Source: Chitinivibrionales bacterium
Lineage (GTDB): Bacteria > Fibrobacterota > Chitinivibrionia > Chitinivibrionales > WJMI01
Reading direction: 5' to 3'
Assembly: GCA_014729595.1 (NCBI GenBank)
Contig: WJJU01000382.1
Span: forward strand, 1 to 16,030
DNA length: 16,030 nt
The stretch's first letter is position 1; the number at the start of each line of letters is the position of its first letter. Below the pieces are notes generated by a model that saw only the letters and a program-made list of their open reading frames with translations, did no database searches and was not told where the DNA came from. Below, piece by piece: positions 1 to 7,838 of the stretch. A program made the position numbers and the translations under genes.

Positions 1-3000
1 ACCGATGCCGCCGTACCGAAAATCATTCCGATCCTCGATCAATATGCGGTCATCGGTGAAACACTGAGCGTTAACGTGACGGTAATGCGCGATACCGGCC
101 TTACCGAAACGCGCGTACTTCCCGGCGTAACAATCCATGCCGAGGTTTCGGACGGATGGCGCGATACGGCGGTGACCGATTCAAACGGCGGCGCCGATTT
201 TTTCTATGTACCCGATTCCACCGAAGGCCCTCGTGAGATACAATTTGCCGTTGACGGGGCTACGAGGGTCACGCGACAATTCACGGTTACCGCCAACAAG
301 GAACGAGTTCAAAAGCGTATCACAGTGATGCCCGAAGACGCCTGGATCAAGGCTGACGGGAAAACGTCGACAATCGTAACGGTGACGGTTATCAATCAAG
401 ACAACAATCCTATCGTCGGGGAGGCCGTGAAATTTATCAGTACTAAGGGAACCATTGCGGGTCTGAATCCACCCGACATCGAAGGAGGAGCGGGGTTGAG
501 TGTTACCGACGGCGATGGAAGGGCGCAGGCGCGGCTGACCAGTACGCAGATCAACGATACCGCCGAGATCACGGTCTACCATGTATCGGACAGCACTCTT
601 ACGGCAAAAACACGGGTAGCGTTCCTGGGTGTCCGAATTGACCTCGCGCTGGACTCTTCGAACCTTGAAGTTGGTCGAAGTACGGTCCTGACGGCTTCGC
701 TGGTTGATGGAAGCGGTAATGCGATCGCCAACCGTGATATCTCTTTTTCAGTCGCGGCCGGCGATTCCTCTCCCCTTTCGATAGCCGCCGCCGATTCACT
801 GACGGGGTTCGACGGCAAAGCGAGGCTGGTCGTCACCGGCAACCAAAACGGCACCGATTCCATCATCGTCACCGCGGCCGGAGCCCGCTCGACCATTACC
901 GTCAATATTACCGATCTCGTATTACGCCTGACACTGAGTTCCTCCAGACTTCAGGTCAACTCCGACGCATACGCATTGCTGATCGTCGAGTTTGCCAACG
1001 CCCAAGGAACGCCGCTCGACGACAAGATTGTGGAGCTGGTGCGGGACTACCATACAAAGGACAAAACCCCGGTATCGGATACCGTCAAGGGCGAAACGAA
1101 CACCGAAGGAGTTGACACCTTCACGATAGCGGCTTTAGACTACGAAACTACGATGCACCTTCGGGTAATCGCGCACAATCGCGCCGGCGATATCGCATCG
1201 GCTCAACGTCGCCTCGATTTCGTAGCCACACGCCAAATGACCATCCGGGCGACACCGACCGTGATTCAAGCGGACGGTACAAGCCGTTCGATCCTGACGG
1301 TATTCGTTAAGAATGAGCAAAACAATCCGATCGTAGGTGATCGTGTGCTGTTTTCTTCGACCGCCGGCATTGTGCCGGCGAGTGCCGAAACCGATGAGAC
1401 CGGCAAAGCGGTGGCGTGGGTTCAAAGCGACCGTCGCAACACAACGGCCACCGTCACCGCAACGCTCTCAAACGATCGCACCAAAGTACAGACTATCGAT
1501 GTCGAATTCTCGGGAGTTGAGATCGTGGGGGGAGCCACGCCGCGAAGCATCAACGCCGACGGCCAAGATACGTCGGTCATACTGATAACACTTGTGGACG
1601 CCATGAAGAATCCGATCACGGGTGAGCCGGTGTCGTTTGCGCCGCAGCAAGAAAAGACCGTAATCGTTACCGCCGATTCGATAACCGACAACCGCGGACA
1701 AGCTCGTTGCGGTATCGTAGGAACGGGGAGCGGTGTTGATTCCGTGCTGATCACCGGCGCGGGAGCCGAGGCCAAAGCGGCAATCAACTATTCCTCCAAC
1801 CAACTTACCATTGCAGCCCTCGATAATCCGACGTATCTTGCCGACGGAGCAAGTAGTACGAAAATGGGGATACGTTACACCGATGGAAGCGGGAGTACGG
1901 GGCTGGGCGGCGTACCGGTCGAGGTGAGTGTTACCGCCGGAAATCTTGGTGAGATATTCGCGGCAATCTGTACGACCGCGGCGGACGGTCGCGATACGGT
2001 AACCATCACCAATCCACCGTTCGCTACGACCGTCACGGTGTGCGCCACCGCTCATTACAGCTCTGAAGTTACGACCGCCCGTAAGGACTTCTATTTTAAG
2101 GCAAGCGACGTTCACCGGATTGAGCTTACGGGGTCTCCCGAAGTCATCGCCACCAACGGTGGTGAAGCGCGCATTATGGCGGTGGCGTTCGACGCCGAAG
2201 GGAACCGGGTAAAAGACGCCCATATTTCGTCCAACATGCTTGACGGACCGGGGGGAGGGGAAAGAATCGTACCTCCCTCGGCCGTAACACGACTTGATGG
2301 AACCGCGGAAACGTTCCTGCTCGCCGGTACCATACCAAGTCGATTCCGCGAAATCAAGGTAGTGGCGAGCGATTTCGGCACCATTAAATCGGACACCATT
2401 TTCTTCACCATAGCCGGCCCGCCCGCCGCCATCACCATACGCCGGGATATTGGTGAAATACAGGACAATAATGACGGTACCTACACGATGCGGTGTGCGG
2501 CGCTGGTGACCGATGTTAACGGGAATCCGGTGGCCGACGGTACCGCGGTGACGTTCAGTTTAAAAGTGACGGGCTATCGGATATGGTGGTATTACACGCA
2601 TCCCACTAAAAAAACCACCGACGTATTCCCCTTGGAATATGAGTATGTAATCGATACCGTCGCGGAATGGCTTCCGTTCGAAGACCTCAACGACAACTTC
2701 CGTCTTGACGCAGGCGAAGATCGCAACGGGGACGGCATTGCGAATCGGGGCGAAGACCGCAACGGCAATGGAACGATGGAACTGGGCCCCGCTTTCGAAG
2801 ACATCAACGACAACGGGGTCCGGGATATGGTGCCGGAGCGGCTGGATATTGTAAAAGTGGACGAAGATACGTCGGGGCGCGATGTTTTCGATACGCTGTT
2901 CGCGGATTTGAATCTCAACGGTTATCGTGATTTTGTTGAACCGCTCATGGATTCAGAATACCAACAAGCCTACAACCGCATTCTTCGCGATCAAGGCACA

Positions 3001-3318
3001 ACCGCCGATTCCCAGCTTATCAATAGTATGGATTCGACCTACTGGTCGGAAGCACGGCAATACACGGGCGGTCTATTCGACATCGACTGGAACCAAAACG
3101 GCGCCATGGACCCCGTCACCACCGCATCGATAAATCGGACGATCGAAACGGTCGACGGCAAAGCGTCCAACTCCATCACATACGGGCAATCGGACGCTTT
3201 GCGGATACGCGTAATGATCAATGCCGAAAGTCAGGGTATCGTGACCAAAAGCCCGCAGGAGTTCGTGCTGCCGATAGCGGAGAAAGACGTGAAGTACTGG
3301 TGCCCACGCTGCGAGTAG
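1..3318 (+). CDS. Large Ig-like (Big_1/invasin-type) repeat surface protein, 5' partial
   Basis: The frame is open from base 1, so the N-terminus (and any signal peptide) lies outside the window; 1105 residues are visible, ending in TAG. It is a string of about seven Ig-like modules of roughly 90-100 residues. Recurrent strand motifs are 'KADGKTSTIVTVTV..NNPIVG' (near base 350), 'IQADGTSRSILTVFV..NNPIVG' (near 1265), 'INADGQDTSVILITL' (near 1550) and 'LADGASSTKMGI' (near 1840), typical of bacterial Ig-like group 1 domains of intimin/invasin proteins. The last module (from about 2425) is interrupted at about 2580-3130 by an Asp/Asn-rich segment with DLNDN, DRNGDG, DRNGNG, DINDNG and DLNLNG loops resembling calcium-binding loops; the Ig strand pattern resumes at 'VDGKASNSITYGQSD'. 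The protein ends in WCPRCE. It is probably a cell-surface or secreted structural/adhesive protein. The Ig-repeat call is firm; the biological role is not known. Confidence 0.85.
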   Translation, partial: TDAAVPKIIPILDQYAVIGETLSVNVTVMRDTGLTETRVLPGVTIHAEVSDGWRDTAVTDSNGGADFFYVPDSTEGPREIQFAVDGATRVTRQFTVTANKERVQKRITVMPEDAWIKADGKTSTIVTVTVINQDNNPIVGEAVKFISTKGTIAGLNPPDIEGGAGLSVTDGDGRAQARLTSTQINDTAEITVYHVSDSTLTAKTRVAFLGVRIDLALDSSNLEVGRSTVLTASLVDGSGNAIANRDISFSVAAGDSSPLSIAAADSLTGFDGKARLVVTGNQNGTDSIIVTAAGARSTITVNITDLVLRLTLSSSRLQVNSDAYALLIVEFANAQGTPLDDKIVELVRDYHTKDKTPVSDTVKGETNTEGVDTFTIAALDYETTMHLRVIAHNRAGDIASAQRRLDFVATRQMTIRATPTVIQADGTSRSILTVFVKNEQNNPIVGDRVLFSSTAGIVPASAETDETGKAVAWVQSDRRNTTATVTATLSNDRTKVQTIDVEFSGVEIVGGATPRSINADGQDTSVILITLVDAMKNPITGEPVSFAPQQEKTVIVTADSITDNRGQARCGIVGTGSGVDSVLITGAGAEAKAAINYSSNQLTIAALDNPTYLADGASSTKMGIRYTDGSGSTGLGGVPVEVSVTAGNLGEIFAAICTTAADGRDTVTITNPPFATTVTVCATAHYSSEVTTARKDFYFKASDVHRIELTGSPEVIATNGGEARIMAVAFDAEGNRVKDAHISSNMLDGPGGGERIVPPSAVTRLDGTAETFLLAGTIPSRFREIKVVASDFGTIKSDTIFFTIAGPPAAITIRRDIGEIQDNNDGTYTMRCAALVTDVNGNPVADGTAVTFSLKVTGYRIWWYYTHPTKKTTDVFPLEYEYVIDTVAEWLPFEDLNDNFRLDAGEDRNGDGIANRGEDRNGNGTMELGPAFEDINDNGVRDMVPERLDIVKVDEDTSGRDVFDTLFADLNLNGYRDFVEPLMDSEYQQAYNRILRDQGTTADSQLINSMDSTYWSEARQYTGGLFDIDWNQNGAMDPVTTASINRTIETVDGKASNSITYGQSDALRIRVMINAESQGIVTKSPQEFVLPIAEKDVKYWCPRCE

Positions 3319-3366
3319 GGCTAAAAGGAGTATGACGGATTGGTGAATGGAGCGAAGGACACATCG

Positions 3367-4155
3367 ATGAAAACAATATCGACGTACGGCGCCGTACTGA
3401 TACTGCTGATTGCTTTAATCCGAAGCGGATCGGCCTCAAATCTCGCCAATCCCCTTACGCCACTTCCCCCGGCCCGCATCGGTATTGGCCTATCCTACAG
3501 CCTGGGCGGCCACACCATTACCAACCGTGAGATACCCGCCCTTCTAAACCGGATTCATTGTCGTGCCACATACTCCCCCGTTTCTTTAATAAATTTCGGT
3601 TTTGACCTGGGAGCCACCCAGCTCGAAGTCGCTTCCGACACCACCACCCGCGACACGCTTGGCATATTCCACGGCGAATATCGGTTTTCGGTCGGCGGTC
3701 ATCTTAAGCTGAGCACCCCGCTGTATCGTGACCTCGTCGGCGCGGTCGCAATCGCTCAAACCACCAGGTTTTCTTCGAGTAACGAACATGATGCACGGTA
3801 TGAGGGGATCGACGGCGACGCAGCGCTCGGGGTGCTGTTCCATATACCGGGTATCGGCTATGCGGCCCTCGGTCCCAAAGTCTATCTGATTCGCGGCAAG
3901 AACAGGGGGTATGACGGCGCCGAAGGGAAGTTTGCCAATGTTAATAATGTACGGGCCTGGCTGGCGGTCGATTATTTTCCCCGTGTTGGCACAATCATGG
4001 AAAACCGCCCCTATTTTTCGTTCGAAATGTCGCTGAGCCCCGAAGTGGCTTTCCGGAAACGTGCGCCCGTACAAGAATTCGAATTCTCGATTACGTTCGG
4101 TACGGTAACCCCCCGTCTGTATGGGGAAGTTTCCGAAGCGCCGTGGGAACCTTAA
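3367..4155 (+). CDS. Secreted, probably outer-membrane, protein of unknown function
   Basis: 262 residues. I chose the ATG at 3367 because it follows an AAGGA ribosome-binding site seven bases upstream and begins directly with a classical signal peptide (MKTIS, then hydrophobic GAVLILLIALI, then small residues SGSAS). An in-frame TTG at 3340, behind an AAAAGGAG, is a possible alternative start. The mature part has alternating polar/hydrophobic strands rich in Gly and aromatic residues (for example GIGLSYSLGG, FGFDLGATQL, FHGEYRFSVGG, FEFSITFGTV), the texture of an outer-membrane beta-barrel of 8-12 strands. It does not end in the usual terminal aromatic residue but in APWEP. It starts 48 bases after the Ig-repeat gene on the same strand, so the two probably share a transcript and this protein may assist surface display; that is inference. 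I do not recognise a named family. Confidence 0.8.
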   Translation: MKTISTYGAVLILLIALIRSGSASNLANPLTPLPPARIGIGLSYSLGGHTITNREIPALLNRIHCRATYSPVSLINFGFDLGATQLEVASDTTTRDTLGIFHGEYRFSVGGHLKLSTPLYRDLVGAVAIAQTTRFSSSNEHDARYEGIDGDAALGVLFHIPGIGYAALGPKVYLIRGKNRGYDGAEGKFANVNNVRAWLAVDYFPRVGTIMENRPYFSFEMSLSPEVAFRKRAPVQEFEFSITFGTVTPRLYGEVSEAPWEP

Positions 4156-4228
4156 AAAACCACGCGATTCCATCCTTGGGATTACCACCGCCGAAACCCG
4201 CTCATCACGGCGAAAACTCTACCGAAAT

Positions 4229-4270
4229 AAAAAAAACCGATTTAGGACACTCGAAAGTATCCTAAACCGG
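4229..4270 (-). terminator. Strong intrinsic terminator with UUCG tetraloop
   Basis: Read on the minus strand, a 15-bp stem (arms at 4256-4270 and 4237-4251, with two G-U pairs) is closed by a UUCG loop (4252-4255) and followed at once by eight U residues (4229-4236). It begins 32 bases after the stop codon of the small exported-protein gene at 4303-4527. It lies between convergent genes. A weaker CUCUUUU tract follows the stem on the plus strand, so it may also stop transcripts from the 3367-4155 gene. Confidence 0.9.
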
Positions 4271-4302
4271 CTCTTTTGCTCTTGTTACCGACAAATGAGG
4301 TA

Positions 4303-4527
4303 CTACAAGAAAAGATCCTTGATTTTTGACCACGTCTTTTTGGGCTGCTGGTCGGTATTGGTTAATTGCTCGAGTGAACTCTCGGCCTTCATCGTCGATC
4401 CCTCGACCCGGACGGTATCGACAGATATCGACTTGGTCTCTTTAGCCTTGACTAAAGCCGGTGATTCCGCCGACGCAGCAAGCGCCATCGTACAGATTAG
4501 TGCCACGAAACATGACCGCATGAGCAT
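4303..4527 (-). CDS. Small exported protein of unknown function
   Basis: 74 residues from the ATG at 4527, or 72 from a second in-frame ATG two codons later. A GGAAGG ribosome-binding site lies 4 bases before the first and 10 before the second. Residues 3-20 form a Sec signal peptide (MRS, hydrophobic CFVALICTMAL, cleavage site AASA before ES). The mature chain is about 53 residues, charged, without cysteines, with a Ser/Thr/Val-rich first half and a basic C-terminus (KKTWSKIKDLFL). It is a complete one-gene unit, flanked by a consensus promoter upstream and a strong terminator downstream, which argues that it is real and well expressed. There is no lipobox. I do not recognise a family; a periplasmic or secreted role is inferred from the signal peptide alone. 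Confidence 0.8.
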   Translation of the reverse strand: MLMRSCFVALICTMALAASAESPALVKAKETKSISVDTVRVEGSTMKAESSLEQLTNTDQQPKKTWSKIKDLFL

Positions 4528-4557
4528 TCACCCTTCCACAAATGTTCTCTTCTCTGA

Positions 4558-4586
4558 AATATACCCCATTTTGCAGCGAAAGTCAA
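4558..4586 (-). promoter_or_regulatory. Sigma-70-type promoter of the small exported-protein gene
   Basis: On the minus strand, TTGACT (4586-4581) and TATATT (4563-4558) are separated by exactly 17 bases, each differing from consensus by one position. A run of nine T residues sits directly before the -35 box and could act as an UP-like element. The expected transcript start is near 4551, giving a leader of about 24 bases with the ribosome-binding site inside it. Confidence 0.85.
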
Positions 4587-4701
4587 AAAAAAATGCATCG
4601 TGCGGTATTTTCCTGCATTCCAAAGGGAGTCGCCCCGGCGAAAGCACTAAGAGATTAAACGATTCGGTTCGCAGTTGAGGATGAATACGGATAGCTGAAG
4701 A

Positions 4702-5067
4702 TCAACCGAGATGTTCAAGCATCACATCACGGACTTCGCTGAATATCAGGGGTTTATGCACAACACCGTGGATTCCGTCGACCGCCAGGACTTTCTCTTC
4801 AAGTTCTCCTCGCCAACTGGTCACGACAAAAACCTTTGTCCCGTTACCGTAGATCTTAACCCACCGCGCCACTTCGCGTCCTCGAATCGCTTTGCCGCAT
4901 AAGGCCACGAAAACGGCATGATATTTGGATGAAGCCAACCGGGATATTCCTTGCCCCTCGGTGTCGGCAAGCGTCACCTCACAACCCAGACGGTTCAGTA
5001 GGCGTCGAAGGTTGCCTTGGACCTGCGGGTTTTCATCGATTACTAATGTATAAAAGGACGCACTCAT
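4702..5067 (-). CDS. Stand-alone receiver (CheY-like) protein lacking the phosphoacceptor Asp
   Basis: 121 residues, the length of a single response-regulator receiver domain with no output domain. The order of conserved elements is intact: acidic pair D11-E12 after the first strand (TLVIDENP), switch Thr T83 (KVFVVTS) and Lys K105 before Pro (VVHKPL). However, the strand that should carry the phosphorylated Asp reads AVFVALCG, with Ala55 at that position, so normal phosphotransfer is not expected. It is probably a pseudo-receiver working through protein contacts or constitutively. The only start is the ATG at 5067, which has no clear Shine-Dalgarno sequence. It is separated from its neighbours by 174 and more than 400 bases, so it is probably transcribed alone. 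No terminator was seen. Confidence 0.8.
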   Translation of the reverse strand: MSASFYTLVIDENPQVQGNLRRLLNRLGCEVTLADTEGQGISRLASSKYHAVFVALCGKAIRGREVARWVKIYGNGTKVFVVTSWRGELEEKVLAVDGIHGVVHKPLIFSEVRDVMLEHLG

Positions 5068-5534
5068 TGAACTGAATAATTAGCGATTTTCGTGCCAATC
5101 GGTGAGGATGCCAAAATTACCGTTAAAAATCAATAAACTATGGCCCGGCGACAAGGCATACGGCCAAAAATAACTGGTAGCACAAGCGGGTCAAACATCA
5201 CAGTTATACCGAAATTACCCGATTACATCCTTGTCCGTTCCCCTAAACTTACTCAAGCCCCCATTCCGTTCCTCGTTTCCCTCTATGCACCGATTTTGCC
5301 GTCCGCTTCAGCAGCGGGCAGCCGCTTTGCCCCCTCACCTTCATCCCGCCCCGAGTAGTATTTTATTAATGATGGATCTGTGCCGCAACGCCGCAAGGTT
5401 GCTTCCCTTGCGAGAAACTCCAATGACGATACTTGGTGGAATCGTGCCCCCGATGGAGCCGTATTGACCGTGCCGGTTATAGGGGATAGACCTTTATTCA
5501 CGGCCGTGCCACCGTTCTTCAAAAAGTGCTCACT
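5068..5534. other. Intergenic stretch without a convincing gene
   Basis: This gap separates the divergent receiver gene and tsaD. It has an A/T-rich part next to the receiver gene (about 5070-5150), then pyrimidine-rich sequence. No frame gives a plausible protein; the long minus-strand frame running in from tsaD is its antisense shadow. A 7-bp hairpin lies at 5392-5412. TTGACC at 5464 is the only -35-like element in front of tsaD and lacks a good -10 partner, so the tsaD promoter is unresolved. Confidence 0.6.
5392..5412. repeat. Short perfect inverted repeat upstream of tsaD
   Basis: CGCAAGG (5392-5398), a 7-base spacer TTGCTTC, and CCTTGCG (5406-5412) form a perfect 7-bp hairpin. No T-run follows on either strand, so it is not an intrinsic terminator. 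It could be an operator or leader structure for tsaD, or chance. Confidence 0.4.
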
Positions 5535-6521
5535 ATGAAAATCCTGGGAATCGAAACTTCGTGCGATGAAACCTCGGTTGCGATACTGGACGACAATCGG
5601 ATCGCGGCAAATCGCATATACACTCAAGAGATCCATTCGGAATACGGCGGAGTAGTACCCGAGATCGCTTCGCGCGCTCATATTCAAAAGGTGGACAGGC
5701 TTTGTGCGGCCGTGCTCAATGAAGCCGCGGTGACTGTCGAGGAGCTGGACTTGATTGCGGTGACCGACAGCCCCGGCCTGGCCGGCGCACTGCTCGTCGG
5801 GATGGGTTTCGCTATGGGACTTAGCCGCGGCTTCGGGATTTCCGTAACCGGCGTGAATCACCTTGAAGGACACATAGCTTCGGTGACCCTCGAAGATCCG
5901 GTTCCCGCGTTTCCGTTTATTGCGCTGGTCGTCTCCGGCGGGCACACGGCTTTGTATGTGGTCGAAGATTTCGGGCGCTGTCGCTCGCTTGGCATGACAA
6001 TCGACGATGCGGCCGGCGAGGCATTCGACAAGGTGGGAAAGCTGCTTGGCTTTCGCTACCCGGCGGGGAGGTCCATCGAAGAAGAGGCGCGGCGATGTCC
6101 GCCGGATTTGGAGCCGATACCGTTCCCGGTCGCCAAGATACGCGGCGAGGGATACAATTTCAGTTTCAGCGGTTTGAAAACCGCGGTGAAATATCATTTG
6201 AGCCGAAAACCGGACAACTACACGACGTCCAACCGTCCTTTGATCTGTCGCTCTTTCCAGCAAGCGGTTGTTCAGTCACTCATGACCAATGCGATCGCGG
6301 CTTCGCGCGATACCGGCATCAACCGCATAGCACTCGTAGGCGGTGTTGCCTGCAATGGAGCTATTCGACACGCCTTGCGAAGGCATTTCGGGGACACGGT
6401 ATTTTTCCCGTCGCCCAAACTCTGCACCGACAATGCGGCCATGATCGCCAAAGCCGGCCTCGAACGCCGTCTTAGAGACCACATTCGTCCTCCGCGCCTC
6501 GATCCGTCCGGAGCGCTTTAA
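5535..6521 (+). CDS. tsaD: tRNA N6-threonylcarbamoyladenosine transferase TsaD
   Basis: 328 residues, normal for the family. TsaD (Kae1/YgjD, ASKHA fold) transfers the threonylcarbamoyl group from TC-AMP to N6 of A37 in tRNAs reading ANN codons, working with TsaB and TsaE, which are not in this window. Visible motifs in order: MKILGIETSCDETS at the N-terminus, EYGGVVPEIASRAH (36-49), metal ligands His109 and His113 in NHLEGH, SGGHT (134-138), DDAAGEAFDKVGKLLG (157-172), FSFSGLKTAV (209-218), GGVACNGAIR (269-278) and the metal-ligand Asp299 in CTDNAAMIA. The ATG at 5535 matches the usual family N-terminus; a GTG three codons upstream is possible. No clear Shine-Dalgarno precedes it. Where most members read YPGGP this one reads YPAGR (175-179). 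A small membrane-protein gene follows after 22 bases. Confidence 0.97.
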   Translation: MKILGIETSCDETSVAILDDNRIAANRIYTQEIHSEYGGVVPEIASRAHIQKVDRLCAAVLNEAAVTVEELDLIAVTDSPGLAGALLVGMGFAMGLSRGFGISVTGVNHLEGHIASVTLEDPVPAFPFIALVVSGGHTALYVVEDFGRCRSLGMTIDDAAGEAFDKVGKLLGFRYPAGRSIEEEARRCPPDLEPIPFPVAKIRGEGYNFSFSGLKTAVKYHLSRKPDNYTTSNRPLICRSFQQAVVQSLMTNAIAASRDTGINRIALVGGVACNGAIRHALRRHFGDTVFFPSPKLCTDNAAMIAKAGLERRLRDHIRPPRLDPSGAL

Positions 6522-6543
6522 AACGCGGAAAGGAGACCAGTGT

Positions 6544-6690
6544 ATGCCGGCGCTTTTCATCACACTTCTTACGGTCCTGGTACTTGCCTACCTCACCGGA
6601 CTCGCGGTCCAGTTGATCCGTATCGAACGGACCGTCTCGGAACTCACGATGGTTGTCGAGAAGGCGGTGCGGAAACTGCACGAGCAATAG
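6544..6690 (+). CDS. 48-residue single-pass membrane protein
   Basis: This short gene starts 22 bases after tsaD, with an ideal AAAGGAG (6529-6535) eight bases before its ATG. It encodes one hydrophobic segment (about residues 3-22, ALFITLLTVLVLAYLTGLAV) followed by a charged, helix-prone tail of about 25 residues (LIRIERTVSEL..VVEKAVRKLHEQ) with heptad-like spacing of hydrophobic residues. It is probably a small inner-membrane protein with a cytoplasmic or periplasmic coiled-coil tail, co-transcribed with tsaD. It ends 83 bases before the convergent AI-2E gene, and no clear terminator lies between them. I do not recognise a family; the function is unknown. Confidence 0.75.
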   Translation: MPALFITLLTVLVLAYLTGLAVQLIRIERTVSELTMVVEKAVRKLHEQ

Positions 6691-6773
6691 CCGCGGGTGT
6701 AGTGGTCACTCAGAGTTTGGCGATCGAGAACATAATAACGCCGCCGCGCGGTTCGTTGCGTTTCGGACGGACA

Positions 6774-7838
6774 CTAAATAATCGAATAGCTCTTGAGGTT
6801 TGTGTAGAGCACCTGGAGCGTAACCTTGACAATACTGATCACGGGTATTGCCGTGAGCATCCCGAGCACCCCCGCCACCTGTCCGCCGACGGTGATGCCG
6901 ATGATCACGACGAGTGGATGAAGGTTGGAGCTTTTACCGACCGCGAGCGGATAAATGAAGGTTCCTTCGAGGGCCTGAACCGCGGCGAACACCGCGGCGA
7001 CGGTCAACAGCTTGCCGGCGGTCAATAATCCCGGCGTAACGAAAAGTACGAATAAAGCCGGCATGAAGCCGATAATCGGCCCCAGATACGGTATGAGATT
7101 GCCGACACCCGCAACGGCTCCTATTACGAGTGCATAGGGCATGCCGATAAGAAGCATGCCCCCCGAGGTCATAACCCCGACCGCCAGCGCATCGATCATC
7201 TGCCCCCGAATGAACAGTTTCAGAGCGGTGGCGATTTTGTGGAACAACAGTACGCACATTTCGAAATAGCGGTTGGGGACGACCGACAACAATGCTTTTT
7301 GTATCAGGTGCCCGTCGGCCAACAGAAAAAAGGTGACGACCGGCACGATTACCACCACCGAAAGGATCGAGAAAAAACCGGACAGCGAAGCGAGCACGAC
7401 ATCGATGTCGACGCCTCCGCCGACAAGTCGCGTTTGGACCAATTCGAAAAGATCCGGCACCTCGACCTGCGGAAACCGCCGTTCGATCGAATCCGCGAGC
7501 TTGGCCAGCATATCCCGAATCATGGTTTTGTATTCCGGAAAGTTTGCGGCGAGATTTTCGGCTTCGGCGACAAGGCGTGGTCCCGCCAAAAGCGCGGTCG
7601 CCGAAGCGACAAGCACAAATGCGGCGTATATCCCGATTATCGCCGCGAAACGTTTGACGCCGCGGGTTTCGATCGCGTTGACTAAGGGGTCAAGAAGGAA
7701 GGCAAGAAGGACCGATGCGAGAAGCGGGGCCAGGAGCTGTTTGACACAAAACAGAATCGCCGCCCCGACGGCCGCAACCAGAACGTAGTAACCGGCCCTG
7801 AAAAAATAGTCCGAAAGAACTCGTTTACCGGTCGCCAT
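6774..7838 (-). CDS. AI-2E family (UPF0118) membrane transporter
   Basis: 354 residues from the ATG at 7838. That start has AGGAG seven bases upstream; the earlier in-frame ATG at 7880 lies deep inside the previous gene and has no comparable site. The layout fits PF01594: two N-terminal membrane helices (about 14-50), another at 62-85, a soluble segment (about 90-145, rich in charged residues), then four to five helices (about 150-175, 212-245, 255-270, 273-292, 307-340) with the family motif PYLGPIIGF at 250-258. Members include permeases implicated in autoinducer-2 export or Na+/H+ exchange; the substrate cannot be told from sequence. It overlaps the upstream cyclic-nucleotide-binding gene by 14 bases, suggesting translational coupling, and is last in the ftsY block. 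Confidence 0.92.
   Translation of the reverse strand: MATGKRVLSDYFFRAGYYVLVAAVGAAILFCVKQLLAPLLASVLLAFLLDPLVNAIETRGVKRFAAIIGIYAAFVLVASATALLAGPRLVAEAENLAANFPEYKTMIRDMLAKLADSIERRFPQVEVPDLFELVQTRLVGGGVDIDVVLASLSGFFSILSVVVIVPVVTFFLLADGHLIQKALLSVVPNRYFEMCVLLFHKIATALKLFIRGQMIDALAVGVMTSGGMLLIGMPYALVIGAVAGVGNLIPYLGPIIGFMPALFVLFVTPGLLTAGKLLTVAAVFAAVQALEGTFIYPLAVGKSSNLHPLVVIIGITVGGQVAGVLGMLTAIPVISIVKVTLQVLYTNLKSYSII

Noticed and set aside
4121..4678. A 185-codon plus-strand frame across the region after the outer-membrane gene
   Set aside because: It runs through the strong terminator, antisense to the small exported-protein gene and its promoter, and its translation has no domain-like pattern.
5464..5492. 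A promoter for tsaD from TTGACC
   Set aside because: At 17 bases the partner is TAGACC, only three matches to the -10 consensus.
5283..6263. A 326-codon minus-strand frame
   Set aside because: It is the antisense shadow of tsaD extended into the intergenic gap; tsaD has all family motifs, this frame has none.
6691..6773. A terminator between the small membrane-protein gene and the AI-2E gene
   Set aside because: Only a short GC palindrome (CCGCGCGG) was seen, with no T-run on either strand.
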